From Rhodanobacter sp. 7MK24 (GTDB lineage Bacteria; Pseudomonadota; Gammaproteobacteria; Xanthomonadales; Rhodanobacteraceae): a DNA stretch of 64,000 nucleotides. The notes below the pieces were generated by a model, which was not told where the DNA came from, did not search any database, and was given only the letters and a program-made list of their open reading frames with translations. The first letter of the stretch is position 1. Each line of letters opens with the position of its first letter. Made by a program: the position numbers and the translations under genes. The stretch spans positions 1-64,000 of the forward strand of contig NZ_JACYXL010000006.1 of NCBI RefSeq assembly GCF_014842995.1. Reading direction: 5' to 3'. Below, in pieces: positions 50,232 to 59,586 of this stretch.

Positions 50232-53189
50232 ATGAATCGTCGCGAAAATCAGGGATCTATGGAGAAGGGTGCCGCGTTGCAGCGGCGCAGGCTGGTCGTG
50301 GCATGCACAAGCGCGTGGCTGTTGGTCGCGCCAGGCACCGCAGTGCTGGCGCAGGATGCCTCGGGGCAGTCGTCGTCGACTCAGGCCCAGCCGAATCAAG
50401 CCCAGTCGGGCCAGGCTACACAGCAGCCGAAGAATACGAAGCCGCAATCCAAGGCGGAGAAGCAGAAGAAGGTCGAAGCCAGCCAGCTCGGTGCCGTGGT
50501 GGTGAACGGCATCAGCAACAGCATCCAGAGTGCGTTGGACACCAAGCAGAACTCCGACGACATCGTCGAAGCGATCTCCGCCGAAGACATCGGCAAGCTG
50601 CCGGACGTGAGCATCGCCGACAGTCTGGCACGCTTGCCGGGCCTGGCCACGCAGCGCGTGGATGGGCAAGCCAGTGCGATCTCGATCCGCGGCCTGTCTC
50701 CCGATTTCGCGGGCACCACGCTGAATGGCCGCGAGCAGGCGACGATTGGCGAGAACCGCGGCGTGGAGTACGACCAGTACCCCTCCGAACTCATCAACGG
50801 CGCCACGGTGTACAAGACGCCCGACGCCAGCGTGATCGGCCAGGGCCTGGCCGGCACGGTGGACCTGCAGACCATCAATCCGCTGGACCTGTCCAAGCGC
50901 ACCATGGTGTTCAACCTGCGCGGGGAGCACGACAGCGACGGCAACCTCAATCCCGGCACCGGCACGGGCACCACCGGCCATCGTGCGAGCTTCTCCTACA
51001 TCGACCAGTTCTTCGACCACACGTTCGGTGTGGCCATCGGCTTCGCGCAGCTCGACCAGCCGATCCAGGAGAAGCAGTACCAGGCCTGGTGGTGGGGTGC
51101 CGACAACGGTAGCGCGGGCATGGACCAGAACTGGGGCGCGCGTACCATGCCGGGCATGCCGGACAACGTGAACGCGCAACAGGGCATGCAGTTGCGCGCG
51201 CAGTCGCAGGACGAGAAGCGCAACGGCCTGATGGCCGTGCTGGAGTGGGCGCCCAACGAGACCTACTACTCGAAGCTGGACATGTACTACTCCACCTTCA
51301 ACAAGAGCGAGTTCACCAACGGCCTGCAGTGGTCCAGCAGTCCCTACGGCCAACCCTACGACAACCTTTCCTACGCGAACGTCGGCACCTCGCCGGGTTC
51401 GCCGCTGCCGATCGTGACCTCGGGCACCATGCTCGGCCTGGCGCCGATCATGCAGAACGAATACACCAAGGAGCACGACAAGCTGTATTCGATCGGCTGG
51501 AACAACAAACTCTACCTGGGCGACTGGACGACCTCGCTGGACCTGTCCTCGTCCTCGGCGCGGGTGAAGTTGCACGACGCTTACCTGTTCACCGGGCTCG
51601 CCAATGGCGGCCTGGCCAACGTGGGCTTCAATACGCCGACGGGCGAGGGTTACCCGGATTTCAGTCCGAACGTGAACTTCGCCGATCCTTCCAGCGTGGT
51701 CTTCACCGATCCGGACAACTACGGCTACAACGGCCGCGAGGAGTTCGACCGCCAGGACGACCGCATCGACGCGTTCCGCCTGCAGGCGAGCCGCACCCTG
51801 GACTGGTGGATCTTCAGCAGCATGGACCTGGGCTTCGATTACTCGGACCGCACCAAGACCAAGCATGCCGACGTGGACTTCGCGTGGTTGAACGGCAACG
51901 GCGATACCGACGGCACCTACCAGTACGGCTACAGCGCACCGATCAACCCGGCCTTCCTCTACAACCCGACCTCGCTCGGTTACGGCGGCATCCCCGGCAT
52001 CATCAACTACAACGTGCTGGGCGCCATGTACAGCCAGTTCTACCTCACGCCGGAGAACGGGGCGGGCGACTGGAGCCGCAACTACACGATTGAAGAAAAG
52101 GTCCCGCTGGCCTACGCCAAGTTCAACATCGACACGGACGTGGCCGGCATTCCGGTGCGCGGCAACATGGGTGTGCAGTTCGTGCATACCGACCAGTCGT
52201 CCACGGCGCTGCAGACCAACGGCAACACATTGGTGGGCCAGATCAACGGCGGCACCTCGTACAACAACGTGCTGCCCAGCCTCAATCTGGTCGCCAAGCT
52301 GAGCGACACCCAGTACCTGCGCTTCGGACTGGCCAAGACCATGACGCGCGGCCGCATCGACGACGAGAAGGTGTCCTCTTCCGCCGGCGTGTCGAAGATC
52401 ACCGACGGTCCGCAGGCAGGACAGGTCGTGTGGTCTGGCAGCGGCGGCAATCCCTTGCTGAAACCGTACGTGGCGGTAGGCACCGACATCTCGTGGGAGA
52501 AGTATTTCGGCAAGGCCAGCTACGTGTCCGTGGCGGTGTTCCGCAAGAACCTCCTCAACTACATCTACAACAAGACCATCCTGAACTACGACTTCTCCCA
52601 CTACATCAACAACACGCCGACGCTGACGCCGACCAGCAACTACGGCGCCTTCACCCTGCCGGAAAACGGCACGGGCGGTTCGATGGACGGCCTGGAGCTA
52701 GCCGGTTCGTTCGAAGGCGGCTTGCTGGCGGAGGCGTTGGAAGGCTTCGGCATACAGGCCAACTATTCGCTGACCAACAGCACCATCCCGACCAGTTCCA
52801 TCTCCGCGATTCCCGGCGGACCCAAGACGTTGCCCGGTCTGTCGCACAAGGTGGGAAACATCACCCTGTATTACGAGCGCAACGGGTTCTCGGCACGCAT
52901 CGCGCAGCGCTACCGTTCCTCGTTCACCGGCGAGGCGGTGGCATTGTTCGACCAGCTCGGGTACACCAAGATCCTGGCGAACCGGCAGACCGACCTGCAG
53001 CTGGAATACGACTTCAGCCAGGGGCCGATGAATGGCCTGTCGATCCTGTTGCAGGTGAACAATCTGTTCAACTCGCCGGACGAGACGGTGCAGTACGCCA
53101 CGCTCGCAAACAATGTGCCGATGACCATGCCGCTGGAATACGACACCTGGGGGCGCACCGTATTGCTCGGTTTCAGTTACAAACTGTGA
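50232..53189 (+). CDS. Large TonB-dependent receptor, carbohydrate type
   Basis: A 985-residue receptor. The ATG at 50232 is preceded by GGGGAGG. An N-terminal hydrophobic segment ends TAVLAQD, then a Gln/Ser-rich linker and the TonB box (LGAVVVNGIS). The plug, IVEAISAEDIGKLPDVSIAD, SLARLPGLATQRVDGQASAI and FAGTTLNGREQATIGENRGV, is typical of the long sugar-uptake receptors of Xanthomonads and Caulobacter. The barrel ends LLGFSYKL. It is followed by a GH30 glycosidase, so the imported substrate is probably a beta-glucan fragment. Confidence 0.87.
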   Translation: MNRRENQGSMEKGAALQRRRLVVACTSAWLLVAPGTAVLAQDASGQSSSTQAQPNQAQSGQATQQPKNTKPQSKAEKQKKVEASQLGAVVVNGISNSIQSALDTKQNSDDIVEAISAEDIGKLPDVSIADSLARLPGLATQRVDGQASAISIRGLSPDFAGTTLNGREQATIGENRGVEYDQYPSELINGATVYKTPDASVIGQGLAGTVDLQTINPLDLSKRTMVFNLRGEHDSDGNLNPGTGTGTTGHRASFSYIDQFFDHTFGVAIGFAQLDQPIQEKQYQAWWWGADNGSAGMDQNWGARTMPGMPDNVNAQQGMQLRAQSQDEKRNGLMAVLEWAPNETYYSKLDMYYSTFNKSEFTNGLQWSSSPYGQPYDNLSYANVGTSPGSPLPIVTSGTMLGLAPIMQNEYTKEHDKLYSIGWNNKLYLGDWTTSLDLSSSSARVKLHDAYLFTGLANGGLANVGFNTPTGEGYPDFSPNVNFADPSSVVFTDPDNYGYNGREEFDRQDDRIDAFRLQASRTLDWWIFSSMDLGFDYSDRTKTKHADVDFAWLNGNGDTDGTYQYGYSAPINPAFLYNPTSLGYGGIPGIINYNVLGAMYSQFYLTPENGAGDWSRNYTIEEKVPLAYAKFNIDTDVAGIPVRGNMGVQFVHTDQSSTALQTNGNTLVGQINGGTSYNNVLPSLNLVAKLSDTQYLRFGLAKTMTRGRIDDEKVSSSAGVSKITDGPQAGQVVWSGSGGNPLLKPYVAVGTDISWEKYFGKASYVSVAVFRKNLLNYIYNKTILNYDFSHYINNTPTLTPTSNYGAFTLPENGTGGSMDGLELAGSFEGGLLAEALEGFGIQANYSLTNSTIPTSSISAIPGGPKTLPGLSHKVGNITLYYERNGFSARIAQRYRSSFTGEAVALFDQLGYTKILANRQTDLQLEYDFSQGPMNGLSILLQVNNLFNSPDETVQYATLANNVPMTMPLEYDTWGRTVLLGFSYKL

Positions 53190-53192
53190 GCA

Positions 53193-53318
53193 GTGCGGCC
53201 AGGGAGGGCCGTCTGCTGAATCTTCGCGATCAGGGACGATCGCAGGAGACCTCGGATAGTGTGGCCTGGGATGGCCTTCCATTTGATTTGGGCGATCATG
53301 GGGGATCGCAAGAACCTG
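53193..53318. repeat. Two 60-bp imperfect tandem units, each with two small hairpins
   Basis: Units start at 53193 and 53259, period 66. Unit 1 has CGGCC-aggga-GGCCG-like arms then GCGATC-agggac-GATCGC; unit 2 has GGCC-tgggat-GGCC then GCGATC-atgggg-GATCGC. The arms are conserved while the loops and linkers differ, so the hairpins are what selection keeps. They lie between the TonB receptor stop and the GH30 gene and could modulate read-through. Confidence 0.75.
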
Positions 53319-53449
53319 GCCGAACGGCGGCTTGCCGCACGGCGCGAAATCGGGGCAAGCTTCGGCGATTCGTCGCCAGGCATTGCGGTGCGGTCGCAGC
53401 AGAGAAATTTTCTTGATTCACAAGGTCAACCGCGTGGCGAGTGTCGCCC

Positions 53450-55018
53450 ATGAGTGAACCGCAGGGCATCTCCGGCCGGGTGGCGGTCGTGCTGTTTGCC
53501 CTGCTCACCGCGTGTGCACTGGGCGCGTTGCGCGTGCCCTTGCGCCTGCCGCCCGCGCCCGTGCTGCTGGTGCCGGCGATGCCGGACGGTTCGGAAGTCC
53601 AGCTGTGGCTGAGCACCCAGGACCGCAGGCTGCGTCTGGTACGGCAACCGGATATCCCGTTGACCGTGTCGGCCGCGCGCGCGGAACCGCCTGCAGCCGA
53701 CATCAATATCGATACCAGCCGGACCTTCCAGGCCATCACGGGTTTCGGTGCGGCGATGACGGAGTCGTCGGCGTGGCTGCTGGACCATGCGATGGACGAC
53801 GACCAGCGCTTCGCCTTCCTGGAAGAGATGTTCGGGCCGCCGCCTGGCCTCAATCTCGACATGACGCGCGTGAGCATCGGCGCCTCGGACTTTTCACTCA
53901 AGCCCTACACGCTGGACGACATGCCCGAGGGCCAGACCGACCCCGGACTGACGCACTTCAACCTTGCCGCCAGCCCGCGTGACGTGGTGCCAGCGCTGCG
54001 CGAAATGATGGAGATCAATCCGCAACTGCACATCATCGCCGCACCGTGGAGTGCGCCGGCATGGATGAAGACTATCGACGCGCTGAACGGCGGCTCGCTG
54101 CAGCCGCAGTACGAGGCTGCCTATGCGCGGTACCTGGTGAAGTACATCGATGCCATGCAGGCGCAGGGTGTCCCGATCTGGGCGTTGACCGTGCAGAACG
54201 AGCCGGGTTTCGAACCACTGACCTACCCGGGCATGTTGCTGCCCGGCGACGCCCGCGCACGCATCATCGGGCAACACCTCGGCCCCGCGCTGGCGAGCCG
54301 CGATCCGCGGCCGCTGATCCTCGACTGGGACCACAACTGGGATGCACCGGAGCAGCCGCTGACCGTGCTGGCTGACGCGGATGCGCGGCGCTACGTCGAC
54401 GGCGTCGCCTGGCACTGCTACGCGGGTAGCGTGAGCGAACAGAGTCGCGTGCATAAGTCGTATCCGGACAAGGACGCGTACCTGACCGAGTGCTCGGGTG
54501 GCGACTGGGCCTCGGCAAAGAACGGCGAGCTGCTGCTCTTCGCGCGCGACGTGCTGCTGCTGAGCCTGCGCAACTGGGCGCGCGGCGCGGTGTACTGGAA
54601 CATCGCGCTGGACGAGAAGCATGGACCGCATTCCGGCGGCTGCATCGATTGCAAGGGCATGGTGACGATCGACTCCAAAACCGGCGAGATCCAGCGCAAC
54701 GACGAGTACTACGCCTTCGCCCACTACAGCCGTTTTGTACTGCCCGGTGCCGTGCGCGTGTGGTCGGACGACACCGGTCCGGACATCCATAACGTGGCGT
54801 TCCGCAATACCGACGATGGCTCCATCGTGCTGGTGGTGACCAACAGTTTGAACAAGCCGCGCCATGTCAGCGTGGTGCAGGACCGGTTGTCGTTCGGATA
54901 CACGATGCCGCCCGAAAGCGTGGCGACGTTTACCTGGAACCCGGGCCTTGCCGCGCACTCGTGGGAGCGTCGCGTACGCGATCTGTTCAACAAGGCGTTG
55001 GGCGTCGTCACTCCGTGA
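53450..55018 (+). CDS. GH30-family glycosidase (beta-1,6-glucanase/glucosylceramidase type)
   Basis: A 522-residue protein. An N-terminal hydrophobic helix (VVLFALLTACALGAL) serves as signal or anchor. The GH30 barrel begins FQAITGFGAAMTESSAWLL. The acid/base Glu is in WALTVQNEPGFEPLTYPGM and the nucleophile Glu in YLTECSGGDW. The C-terminal beta domain ends FTWNP, as usual. Likely substrates are beta-1,6-linked glucans or glucosides. The ATG at 53450 is preferred over the GTG at 53441. It pairs with the TonB receptor upstream and the phosphodiesterase downstream (gap 55 bases). Confidence 0.88.
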   Translation: MSEPQGISGRVAVVLFALLTACALGALRVPLRLPPAPVLLVPAMPDGSEVQLWLSTQDRRLRLVRQPDIPLTVSAARAEPPAADINIDTSRTFQAITGFGAAMTESSAWLLDHAMDDDQRFAFLEEMFGPPPGLNLDMTRVSIGASDFSLKPYTLDDMPEGQTDPGLTHFNLAASPRDVVPALREMMEINPQLHIIAAPWSAPAWMKTIDALNGGSLQPQYEAAYARYLVKYIDAMQAQGVPIWALTVQNEPGFEPLTYPGMLLPGDARARIIGQHLGPALASRDPRPLILDWDHNWDAPEQPLTVLADADARRYVDGVAWHCYAGSVSEQSRVHKSYPDKDAYLTECSGGDWASAKNGELLLFARDVLLLSLRNWARGAVYWNIALDEKHGPHSGGCIDCKGMVTIDSKTGEIQRNDEYYAFAHYSRFVLPGAVRVWSDDTGPDIHNVAFRNTDDGSIVLVVTNSLNKPRHVSVVQDRLSFGYTMPPESVATFTWNPGLAAHSWERRVRDLFNKALGVVTP

Positions 55019-55073
55019 ATGCGATGGTCGTATTCCGACGGGCCGTGGTTCCTTAATGTAAGGAGGTTGGAAT

Positions 55074-56432
55074 ATGAGTTCAGACATCACCGGGTGGCGC
55101 CTCCTGGCTGCGGCGACGCTGGCGGCAGGCATCGCCGCCTTGTCGCCAAGCGTGCACGCGACGGATACGCCGCGACCCAAGGTGGTGGTGATCAGCCTCG
55201 ATGCCTTCGGGGCGCAGAGCCTGCGCGAACCCGAGCTGCCGGCGCCCACCCTGCATGCATTGATGCAACAGGGTGTGCACGCCGCTTCGATGCAGCCGAT
55301 CAACCCAACCATCACCTGGCCCAACCACACCGCCATGGTCACCGGCGACAACGCCAGCCTGCACCATGTGCTGGTCAACGGCCTGATCGTGGGGCAGCGC
55401 GAAAGCACGCCGCCGCACATCGACATGAATGCGGCCAAGTCGAAACTGGTTGCCGTGCCCACCGTGTACGACGCCGCGCACGCAGCCGGCCTGGTCACGG
55501 CCGAGGTGGACTGGGTGGCCATCATGGACGCCCCCACCATCGACTGGCGATTCCCGGAAAAGCCGAATCCCGATGGTGCGATCGAGCAGGATCTGGTGAA
55601 GCAGGGGATCGTCACGCGCGCCCAGCTGATGCAGTTCGGCGAACCCTCGCAGGCCTGGCGCGACCGCATGTACACGAATGCGGCGGTGGACATCATCCGC
55701 AGGCATCATCCCGACCTGCTGCTGTTGCACCTGCTTGCGCTGGACAGCATCGAGCATGAGACCGGCTACGGCAACAACGCGGGGCGCAACACCATCGCCT
55801 TTCTCGACGACCGCGTGAAGGAAGTGATCGACGCCGTGCGCGCGGCGGGCGAGCTCGACAACACCACCTTCGTCATCGTCTCGGACCACGGCCAGGAGAG
55901 CGTGCACCACCTGCTGAATCCCAATGTGCCGCTGCGCGAGGCCGGCTTGCAGGCCAGTACGGCAAACCGGCCGGCATTTGCCATACCTGAGGGAGGTTTT
56001 GCCTTGGTGTTCCAGAAGAACGCCACCGATGACTCGCGGCAGGCATTGAAGAAACTGTTCGCGGGCAAGGCCGGCATCCGCGCGGCGCTGACGCCCGACG
56101 CGGCGGCGAAGATGGGTTGGCCGGTGCCGGCGACGAGCGATCAGGCGCCCGATCTCCTGCTCTACCCGGCGAACGATTACGAATTCGACGACAAATACGC
56201 CACGCAATACGACGCGCCCACGCTGCAGCGGGGCGCGCACGGTTATCCGAATTCGGAGCCGCTGATGCAAGCCATCTTCATTGCCGCAGGGACGGGTATT
56301 CAGGGCAAGGGCGTGGAGATTCCCGCGTTCCACAATGTGGATGTGGCGCCCACCATCGCGCGCTTGCTGCACATCCGGTTTGATGATGCGGAGGGGAAAC
56401 CTTTGACGGGGATTCTGGCGCCTGGTTACTGA
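55074..56432 (+). CDS. Secreted type I phosphodiesterase/nucleotide pyrophosphatase
   Basis: A 452-residue protein with signal peptide (SVHATD). The alkaline phosphatase-fold core shows VVVISLDAFG with the first metal Asp, the nucleophile Thr in ITWPNHTAMVTG, the second metal site in LALDSIEHETGYG, VSDHGQES, and the last His in GAHGYPNSEPLMQAIF. The substrate could be nucleotides, phospholipids or phosphorylated glycans. AAGGAGG stands before the ATG at 55074. It lies directly behind the GH30 gene and is probably co-transcribed. Confidence 0.87.
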   Translation: MSSDITGWRLLAAATLAAGIAALSPSVHATDTPRPKVVVISLDAFGAQSLREPELPAPTLHALMQQGVHAASMQPINPTITWPNHTAMVTGDNASLHHVLVNGLIVGQRESTPPHIDMNAAKSKLVAVPTVYDAAHAAGLVTAEVDWVAIMDAPTIDWRFPEKPNPDGAIEQDLVKQGIVTRAQLMQFGEPSQAWRDRMYTNAAVDIIRRHHPDLLLLHLLALDSIEHETGYGNNAGRNTIAFLDDRVKEVIDAVRAAGELDNTTFVIVSDHGQESVHHLLNPNVPLREAGLQASTANRPAFAIPEGGFALVFQKNATDDSRQALKKLFAGKAGIRAALTPDAAAKMGWPVPATSDQAPDLLLYPANDYEFDDKYATQYDAPTLQRGAHGYPNSEPLMQAIFIAAGTGIQGKGVEIPAFHNVDVAPTIARLLHIRFDDAEGKPLTGILAPGY

Positions 56433-56917
56433 GGTTGCTGGCAGTCCTCTCCCTTCCCGAAAAGGCTCGGGTGAGAGTCCGGACTTGCCTCGGCGTTTCG
56501 TTTTGCCTGAATCCTCGGCTCTTGCGGAGCGACGGGCTTTGCACTGCCGCAAGTTTCAAAGCGGTCTCTGTCGCCTGCCGGCGCTCGCTCCAGCCACCTC
56601 TCATGGCTGGCCAACGCCACCGCAGCAGCGATGGCGAACGGCAGTCGGTCCGAGAGGCGAGATGCGCGAAAGCTAAAGAGAAGTAGCCAGAGAAGTGACC
56701 AAGAGAAATGGCCGGGTTCCATCCGCCGGAACTACGAGCGAGCGGCGTCGAGGACGTTGGATTGACTCCAGCCGACACGGGCCGCAATGCGGTCACGCGG
56801 CACCGCCTCTGGAAACTGTGGGCTACCGCGCTCCTCATCCCAGCGAAGGCCGGGATCCGGCGGCGGTGCGGCTTGGGCAAACGTCGTCGCTGCGGTGCGG
56901 GATGGGTAGAGGCCGCT
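56433..56917. repeat. Gene-free stretch with dispersed-repeat character
   Basis: These 485 bases between convergent genes hold frames that look like filler. It includes a short palindromic piece CTCTCCC...GGTGAGAG near 56448-56478, an AAGAGAAG/AGAGAAGTG stretch near 56680-56705 and, at 56833-56860, one arm of the GTCATTCC-type repeat (CTCATCCCAGCGAAGGCCGG). Its style matches 12755-13510. No gene is supported. Confidence 0.45.
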
Positions 56918-57559
56918 TCAGATTTCCTTGTCACCCACCAGCACCACATCCGCCGGCCGCTGCGCGAACAGACCCACGGTGACAACGCCGGCGAGCTGGT
57001 TGAGTTGTTGCTCCAGTCCCACCGGGTCGGTGATGCGCCAGCCGTGCACGTCGATGATCCAGTTGCCGTTGTCGGTGGTCACGCCGTCGCGCCACACCGG
57101 CTGACCGCCCAGCTTCACGATCTCGCGGCTGACCAGACTGCGCGCCATCGGGATCACCTCGATCGGCAGCGGGAACTTGCCCAGCACGTCCACGCGCTTG
57201 CTGGAATCGATGATGCAGACGAACTTCTGCGCCGCCGCCGCCACGATCTTCTCGCGGGTCAGCGCCGCGCCGCCGCCCTTGATCAGGCGCTTGTGCGGAT
57301 CGCACTCGTCGGCGCCGTCGATGTAGATGCCGATCGGGCCAGTGGCGTTGAGGTCGAACACTTCGATGCCGTGCTGCTTCATGCGCGCGGTGGACTGCTC
57401 GGAGCTGGACACCGCACCTTTGATACGGTCCTTCATGCCGGCCAGCGCATCGATGAAGAACGCCACCGTGCTGCCGGTGCCTACGCCCACGATGGCGCCG
57501 TCTTCCACGTAGCGCAGCGCGGCTTCGCCGGCCAGTTGTTTTTCGTTCGGGTTGTTCAT
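56918..57559 (-). CDS. rpiA: Ribose-5-phosphate isomerase A
   Basis: A 213-residue enzyme. [15 protein letters not shown] is the phosphate-binding loop, IDGADECDP holds the catalytic Asp pair, and [19 protein letters not shown] holds the catalytic Lys and Glu. It interconverts ribose-5-phosphate and ribulose-5-phosphate. It follows the EVE gene on the minus strand (gap 34 bases), probably in the operon fau-EVE-rpiA. Confidence 0.96.
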   Translation of the reverse strand: MNNPNEKQLAGEAALRYVEDGAIVGVGTGSTVAFFIDALAGMKDRIKGAVSSSEQSTARMKQHGIEVFDLNATGPIGIYIDGADECDPHKRLIKGGGAALTREKIVAAAAQKFVCIIDSSKRVDVLGKFPLPIEVIPMARSLVSREIVKLGGQPVWRDGVTTDNGNWIIDVHGWRITDPVGLEQQLNQLAGVVTVGLFAQRPADVVLVGDKEI

Positions 57560-57593
57560 GCGGGTGTTCCGGCAAGGATGAAAAGGTCGGGGC

Positions 57594-58049
57594 TCATTCG
57601 AGCGTGAGGATGTGCTGCCAATGCGCGGCTTCGACCGGCTGCACCGACAGACGGCTGCCCTTGCGTACCAGCACCATGCCGTCCAGCTCGGGGTCGGCCT
57701 GCAGCTCCTTCAGCGTGATGGTGCGCTTGAGCTTCTTCACGAACTTCACGTCAACCAGCATCCAGCGCGGGTTGTCGCGCGAGCTGCCGGCATCGAAATA
57801 CTTGCTCTTTGGGTCGAACTGGCTGGGGTCTGGGTAGGCGTCGGTGGCGACTTCGGCGATGCCCACGATGCCGGGTTCGGCGCAGTTGGAGTGGTAGAAG
57901 AACACCTTGTCGCCCACGCGCATGCCGTCGCGCATGTAGTTGCGCGCCTGGTAGTTGCGCACACCGTCCCAGGCTTCGTGCTTCTTGCGCTTGAGGTCGT
58001 CGATGGAGAAGGCGTCCGGCTCGGACTTCATCAGCCAGTGGTTCTTCAT
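57594..58049 (-). CDS. EVE domain protein
   Basis: A 151-residue protein spanning one EVE domain: [15 protein letters not shown] at the N-terminus, [28 protein letters not shown] and the C-terminal [15 protein letters not shown]-type block. EVE domains belong to the PUA superfamily and are thought to bind modified bases in DNA or RNA. Its ATG overlaps the fau stop (ATGA), as in many Proteobacteria. Confidence 0.92.
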   Translation of the reverse strand: MKNHWLMKSEPDAFSIDDLKRKKHEAWDGVRNYQARNYMRDGMRVGDKVFFYHSNCAEPGIVGIAEVATDAYPDPSQFDPKSKYFDAGSSRDNPRWMLVDVKFVKKLKRTITLKELQADPELDGMVLVRKGSRLSVQPVEAAHWQHILTLE

Positions 58050-58654
58050 GCGGCGGGCTCCGTGGCATGGCAGTCGATCAGTTCGCGGTCGGTGGCGATG
58101 TAGTCCAGCGGCACGTCCCACGGTTCCGCATCGAGCTGTTCGACTTCCTGGAAGTCGTAGGCCACGCCCACCAGCAGCGGCTCGGTGGGACGCGCCTGGT
58201 CCTTGAGGAAGGCGAAGCTGCGGTCGTAGTAGCCGCCGCCGTGGCCGAGACGGTGGCCGCGGCGGTCGAAGGCCAGCAGCGGCACCAGCACCAGGTCGAG
58301 CTGGAACGGCGCGAACCATTCGCGCGGCGCCACCGGCTCGGGGATGCCGTAGCGGTTCGGCGCCACCGCATCGCCATCGCGCCACGGCGCGAAGTGCAGT
58401 TCCTTGCCCTTGGCGAGTAGAGGCAACAGGAAGCGCTGGCCGCGTGCGGCCAGCGGCGGGATGACCAGATTCAGCGGCAACTCGCCGCCGGTAGCCCAGT
58501 AGCCGGCTACGCGCACGTCGGTAAGGTATTCGGGCAGCTGCTCCAGCGAGCGGCGCAGCCCCTGCGCGGCGGCCATGCGCGCCGGCGGCGGCAAGGCGCG
58601 GCGACGTTCGGCCAGTTGCTGGCGCAGTTCGTGGCGACGGGCGGCGGAGTCCAC
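58046..58654 (-). CDS. fau: 5-formyltetrahydrofolate cyclo-ligase
   Basis: A 202-residue protein starting at GTG 58654 with GGAG seven bases before. RRHELRQQLAERRRAL leads to the ATP-binding and substrate regions. YGIPEP and LVPLLAFDRRGHRLGHGGGYYD are diagnostic. It converts 5-formyl-THF to methenyl-THF with ATP. It sits directly downstream of the 6S RNA gene, the conserved ssrS-ygfA arrangement of Gammaproteobacteria. A longer frame upstream would run into the terminator and 6S RNA and is rejected. Confidence 0.92.
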   Translation of the reverse strand: MDSAARRHELRQQLAERRRALPPPARMAAAQGLRRSLEQLPEYLTDVRVAGYWATGGELPLNLVIPPLAARGQRFLLPLLAKGKELHFAPWRDGDAVAPNRYGIPEPVAPREWFAPFQLDLVLVPLLAFDRRGHRLGHGGGYYDRSFAFLKDQARPTEPLLVGVAYDFQEVEQLDAEPWDVPLDYIATDRELIDCHATEPAA

Positions 58655-58669
58655 GGGGCTTCTCCATCG

Positions 58670-58704
58670 AAAAACGCCCCGTCCATCGAACGACGAACGG
58701 GGCG
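58670..58704 (-). terminator. Terminator between 6S RNA and fau
   Basis: On the minus strand CGCCCCGTTCGTCG-ttcga-TGGACGGGGCG pairs through CGCCCCGT/ACGGGGCG and is followed by TTTTT. It ends six bases beyond the predicted 6S RNA 3' end, so fau is expressed by read-through. Confidence 0.8.
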
Positions 58705-58710
58705 TGGAAG

Positions 58711-58904
58711 AGGTGGCGTCAACCGCGATGCCGCTGCCCACCAAACGACCTTGATCCACGATGGATCAGGTGGGAGGGCGACATGGCCTCAAGGCTTTCC
58801 GCACGCGGCGGACATGCACAACGACCGATGAAAAGCCGACCCGGGGCCGTATTTAGGAACAAGGCAAATGTAAGAGTGTGCCGGCGCACACCGCAGAAAA
58901 CGCC
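58711..58904 (-). ncRNA. ssrS: 6S RNA
   Basis: Located between zapA and fau, the conserved site of ssrS. The minus-strand segment CGGTCGTTGTGCATGTCCGC with GCGTGCGGAAAGCCTTGAGG follows the central part of E. coli 6S RNA, and GGTGGGCAGCGGCATCGCGG matches its 3' arm. GGCGTT near the 5' end pairs with GACGCC near the 3' end to close the long hairpin. A TAAAAT -10 box at 58912-58917 lies seven bases upstream. 6S RNA mimics an open promoter and holds sigma-70 RNA polymerase in stationary phase. Ends are approximate to about ten bases. Confidence 0.85.
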
Positions 58905-58914
58905 GGAACCGATT

Positions 58915-59277
58915 TTAGGCTTTCGGGAACAAATCCGCCACCGTTTCACGGTGCAGCGTGTCGGTATTTTCCAGCGCGAACTCCAGTCGCTGCCGCATCG
59001 CGGCAAGGCGGTGCGCTGTCTGCTGGCCGTCGCCGCCCTGCTGTTTGCGCAGCGCCAGCAGTTCGTGGGTCATGCTCACCGCAGCAAGTACGGCGAGGCG
59101 CTCGAAGCTGGGCGCACGGGCATTGGCGCGCAATTCGCGCATCTTGCGGTCGAGCAGGGCGGCGGCTTCGATCAGTCCCTCGCGCTCTTCCGGCGCGCAG
59201 GCGATCAGGAATTCGCGGTCGATCAGCCGCAGTGCGACCGGGTCATTGCTGCCGGGTGTAGTCATTGCTTCAGCCAT
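58915..59277 (-). CDS. zapA: Cell division protein ZapA
   Basis: A 120-residue protein: an N-terminal alpha/beta head (VALRLIDREFLIACAPEERE) followed by helices LIEAAALLDRKMREL and a C-terminal coiled coil. It crosslinks FtsZ filaments at the division ring. Two ATGs fit: 59277, which overlaps the preceding stop by eight bases, or 59265, just after it. The gene follows the small coiled-coil gene and precedes 6S RNA, as is usual. Confidence 0.92.
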   Translation of the reverse strand: MAEAMTTPGSNDPVALRLIDREFLIACAPEEREGLIEAAALLDRKMRELRANARAPSFERLAVLAAVSMTHELLALRKQQGGDGQQTAHRLAAMRQRLEFALENTDTLHRETVADLFPKA

Positions 59278-59509
59278 TGCTTTCGAGCGACTTCAGTCGC
59301 TGGATCATTGCCTCGACGCGGCTGCGCGCCTGTTCGTTGCGGGCGAGCAGGCTGGCACGTTCACCCGACAACTGTTCCTGGCTGTGCCGCAGGCTGCGGT
59401 TCTCCTCGCTGAGCCGGCGCACGGTGTCGAGCAGACGATCGACCTGGCGGCCAAGCGCTTCCAGTTCAATCTGCACGGGATCGGGCGAGGTGGATTCGGC
59501 GGGGTTCAT
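59270..59509 (-). CDS. TIGR02449 family small coiled-coil (ZapB-like) protein
   Basis: A 79-residue protein that is almost one coiled coil: ELEALGRQVDRLLDTVRRLS, then heptads through LSGERASLLARNEQARSRVE. The genomic position before zapA and the length fit the TIGR02449 family, which resembles ZapB. A role in the division apparatus is inferred from the neighbour. Confidence 0.85.
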   Translation of the reverse strand: MNPAESTSPDPVQIELEALGRQVDRLLDTVRRLSEENRSLRHSQEQLSGERASLLARNEQARSRVEAMIQRLKSLESNG

Positions 59510-59586
59510 GCGCCGAACTATAACAGTACGCCGTCGCCGAAACGGGCGTGGCGTAGAATGAACATTCGCTCCCAGGGAACCCTGCC

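Noticed and set aside
58655-58759. Upstream extension of the fau gene to an ATG at 58759
   Set aside because: It would translate the terminator and 3' arm of 6S RNA. The GTG at 58654 has a ribosome site and fits the family length.
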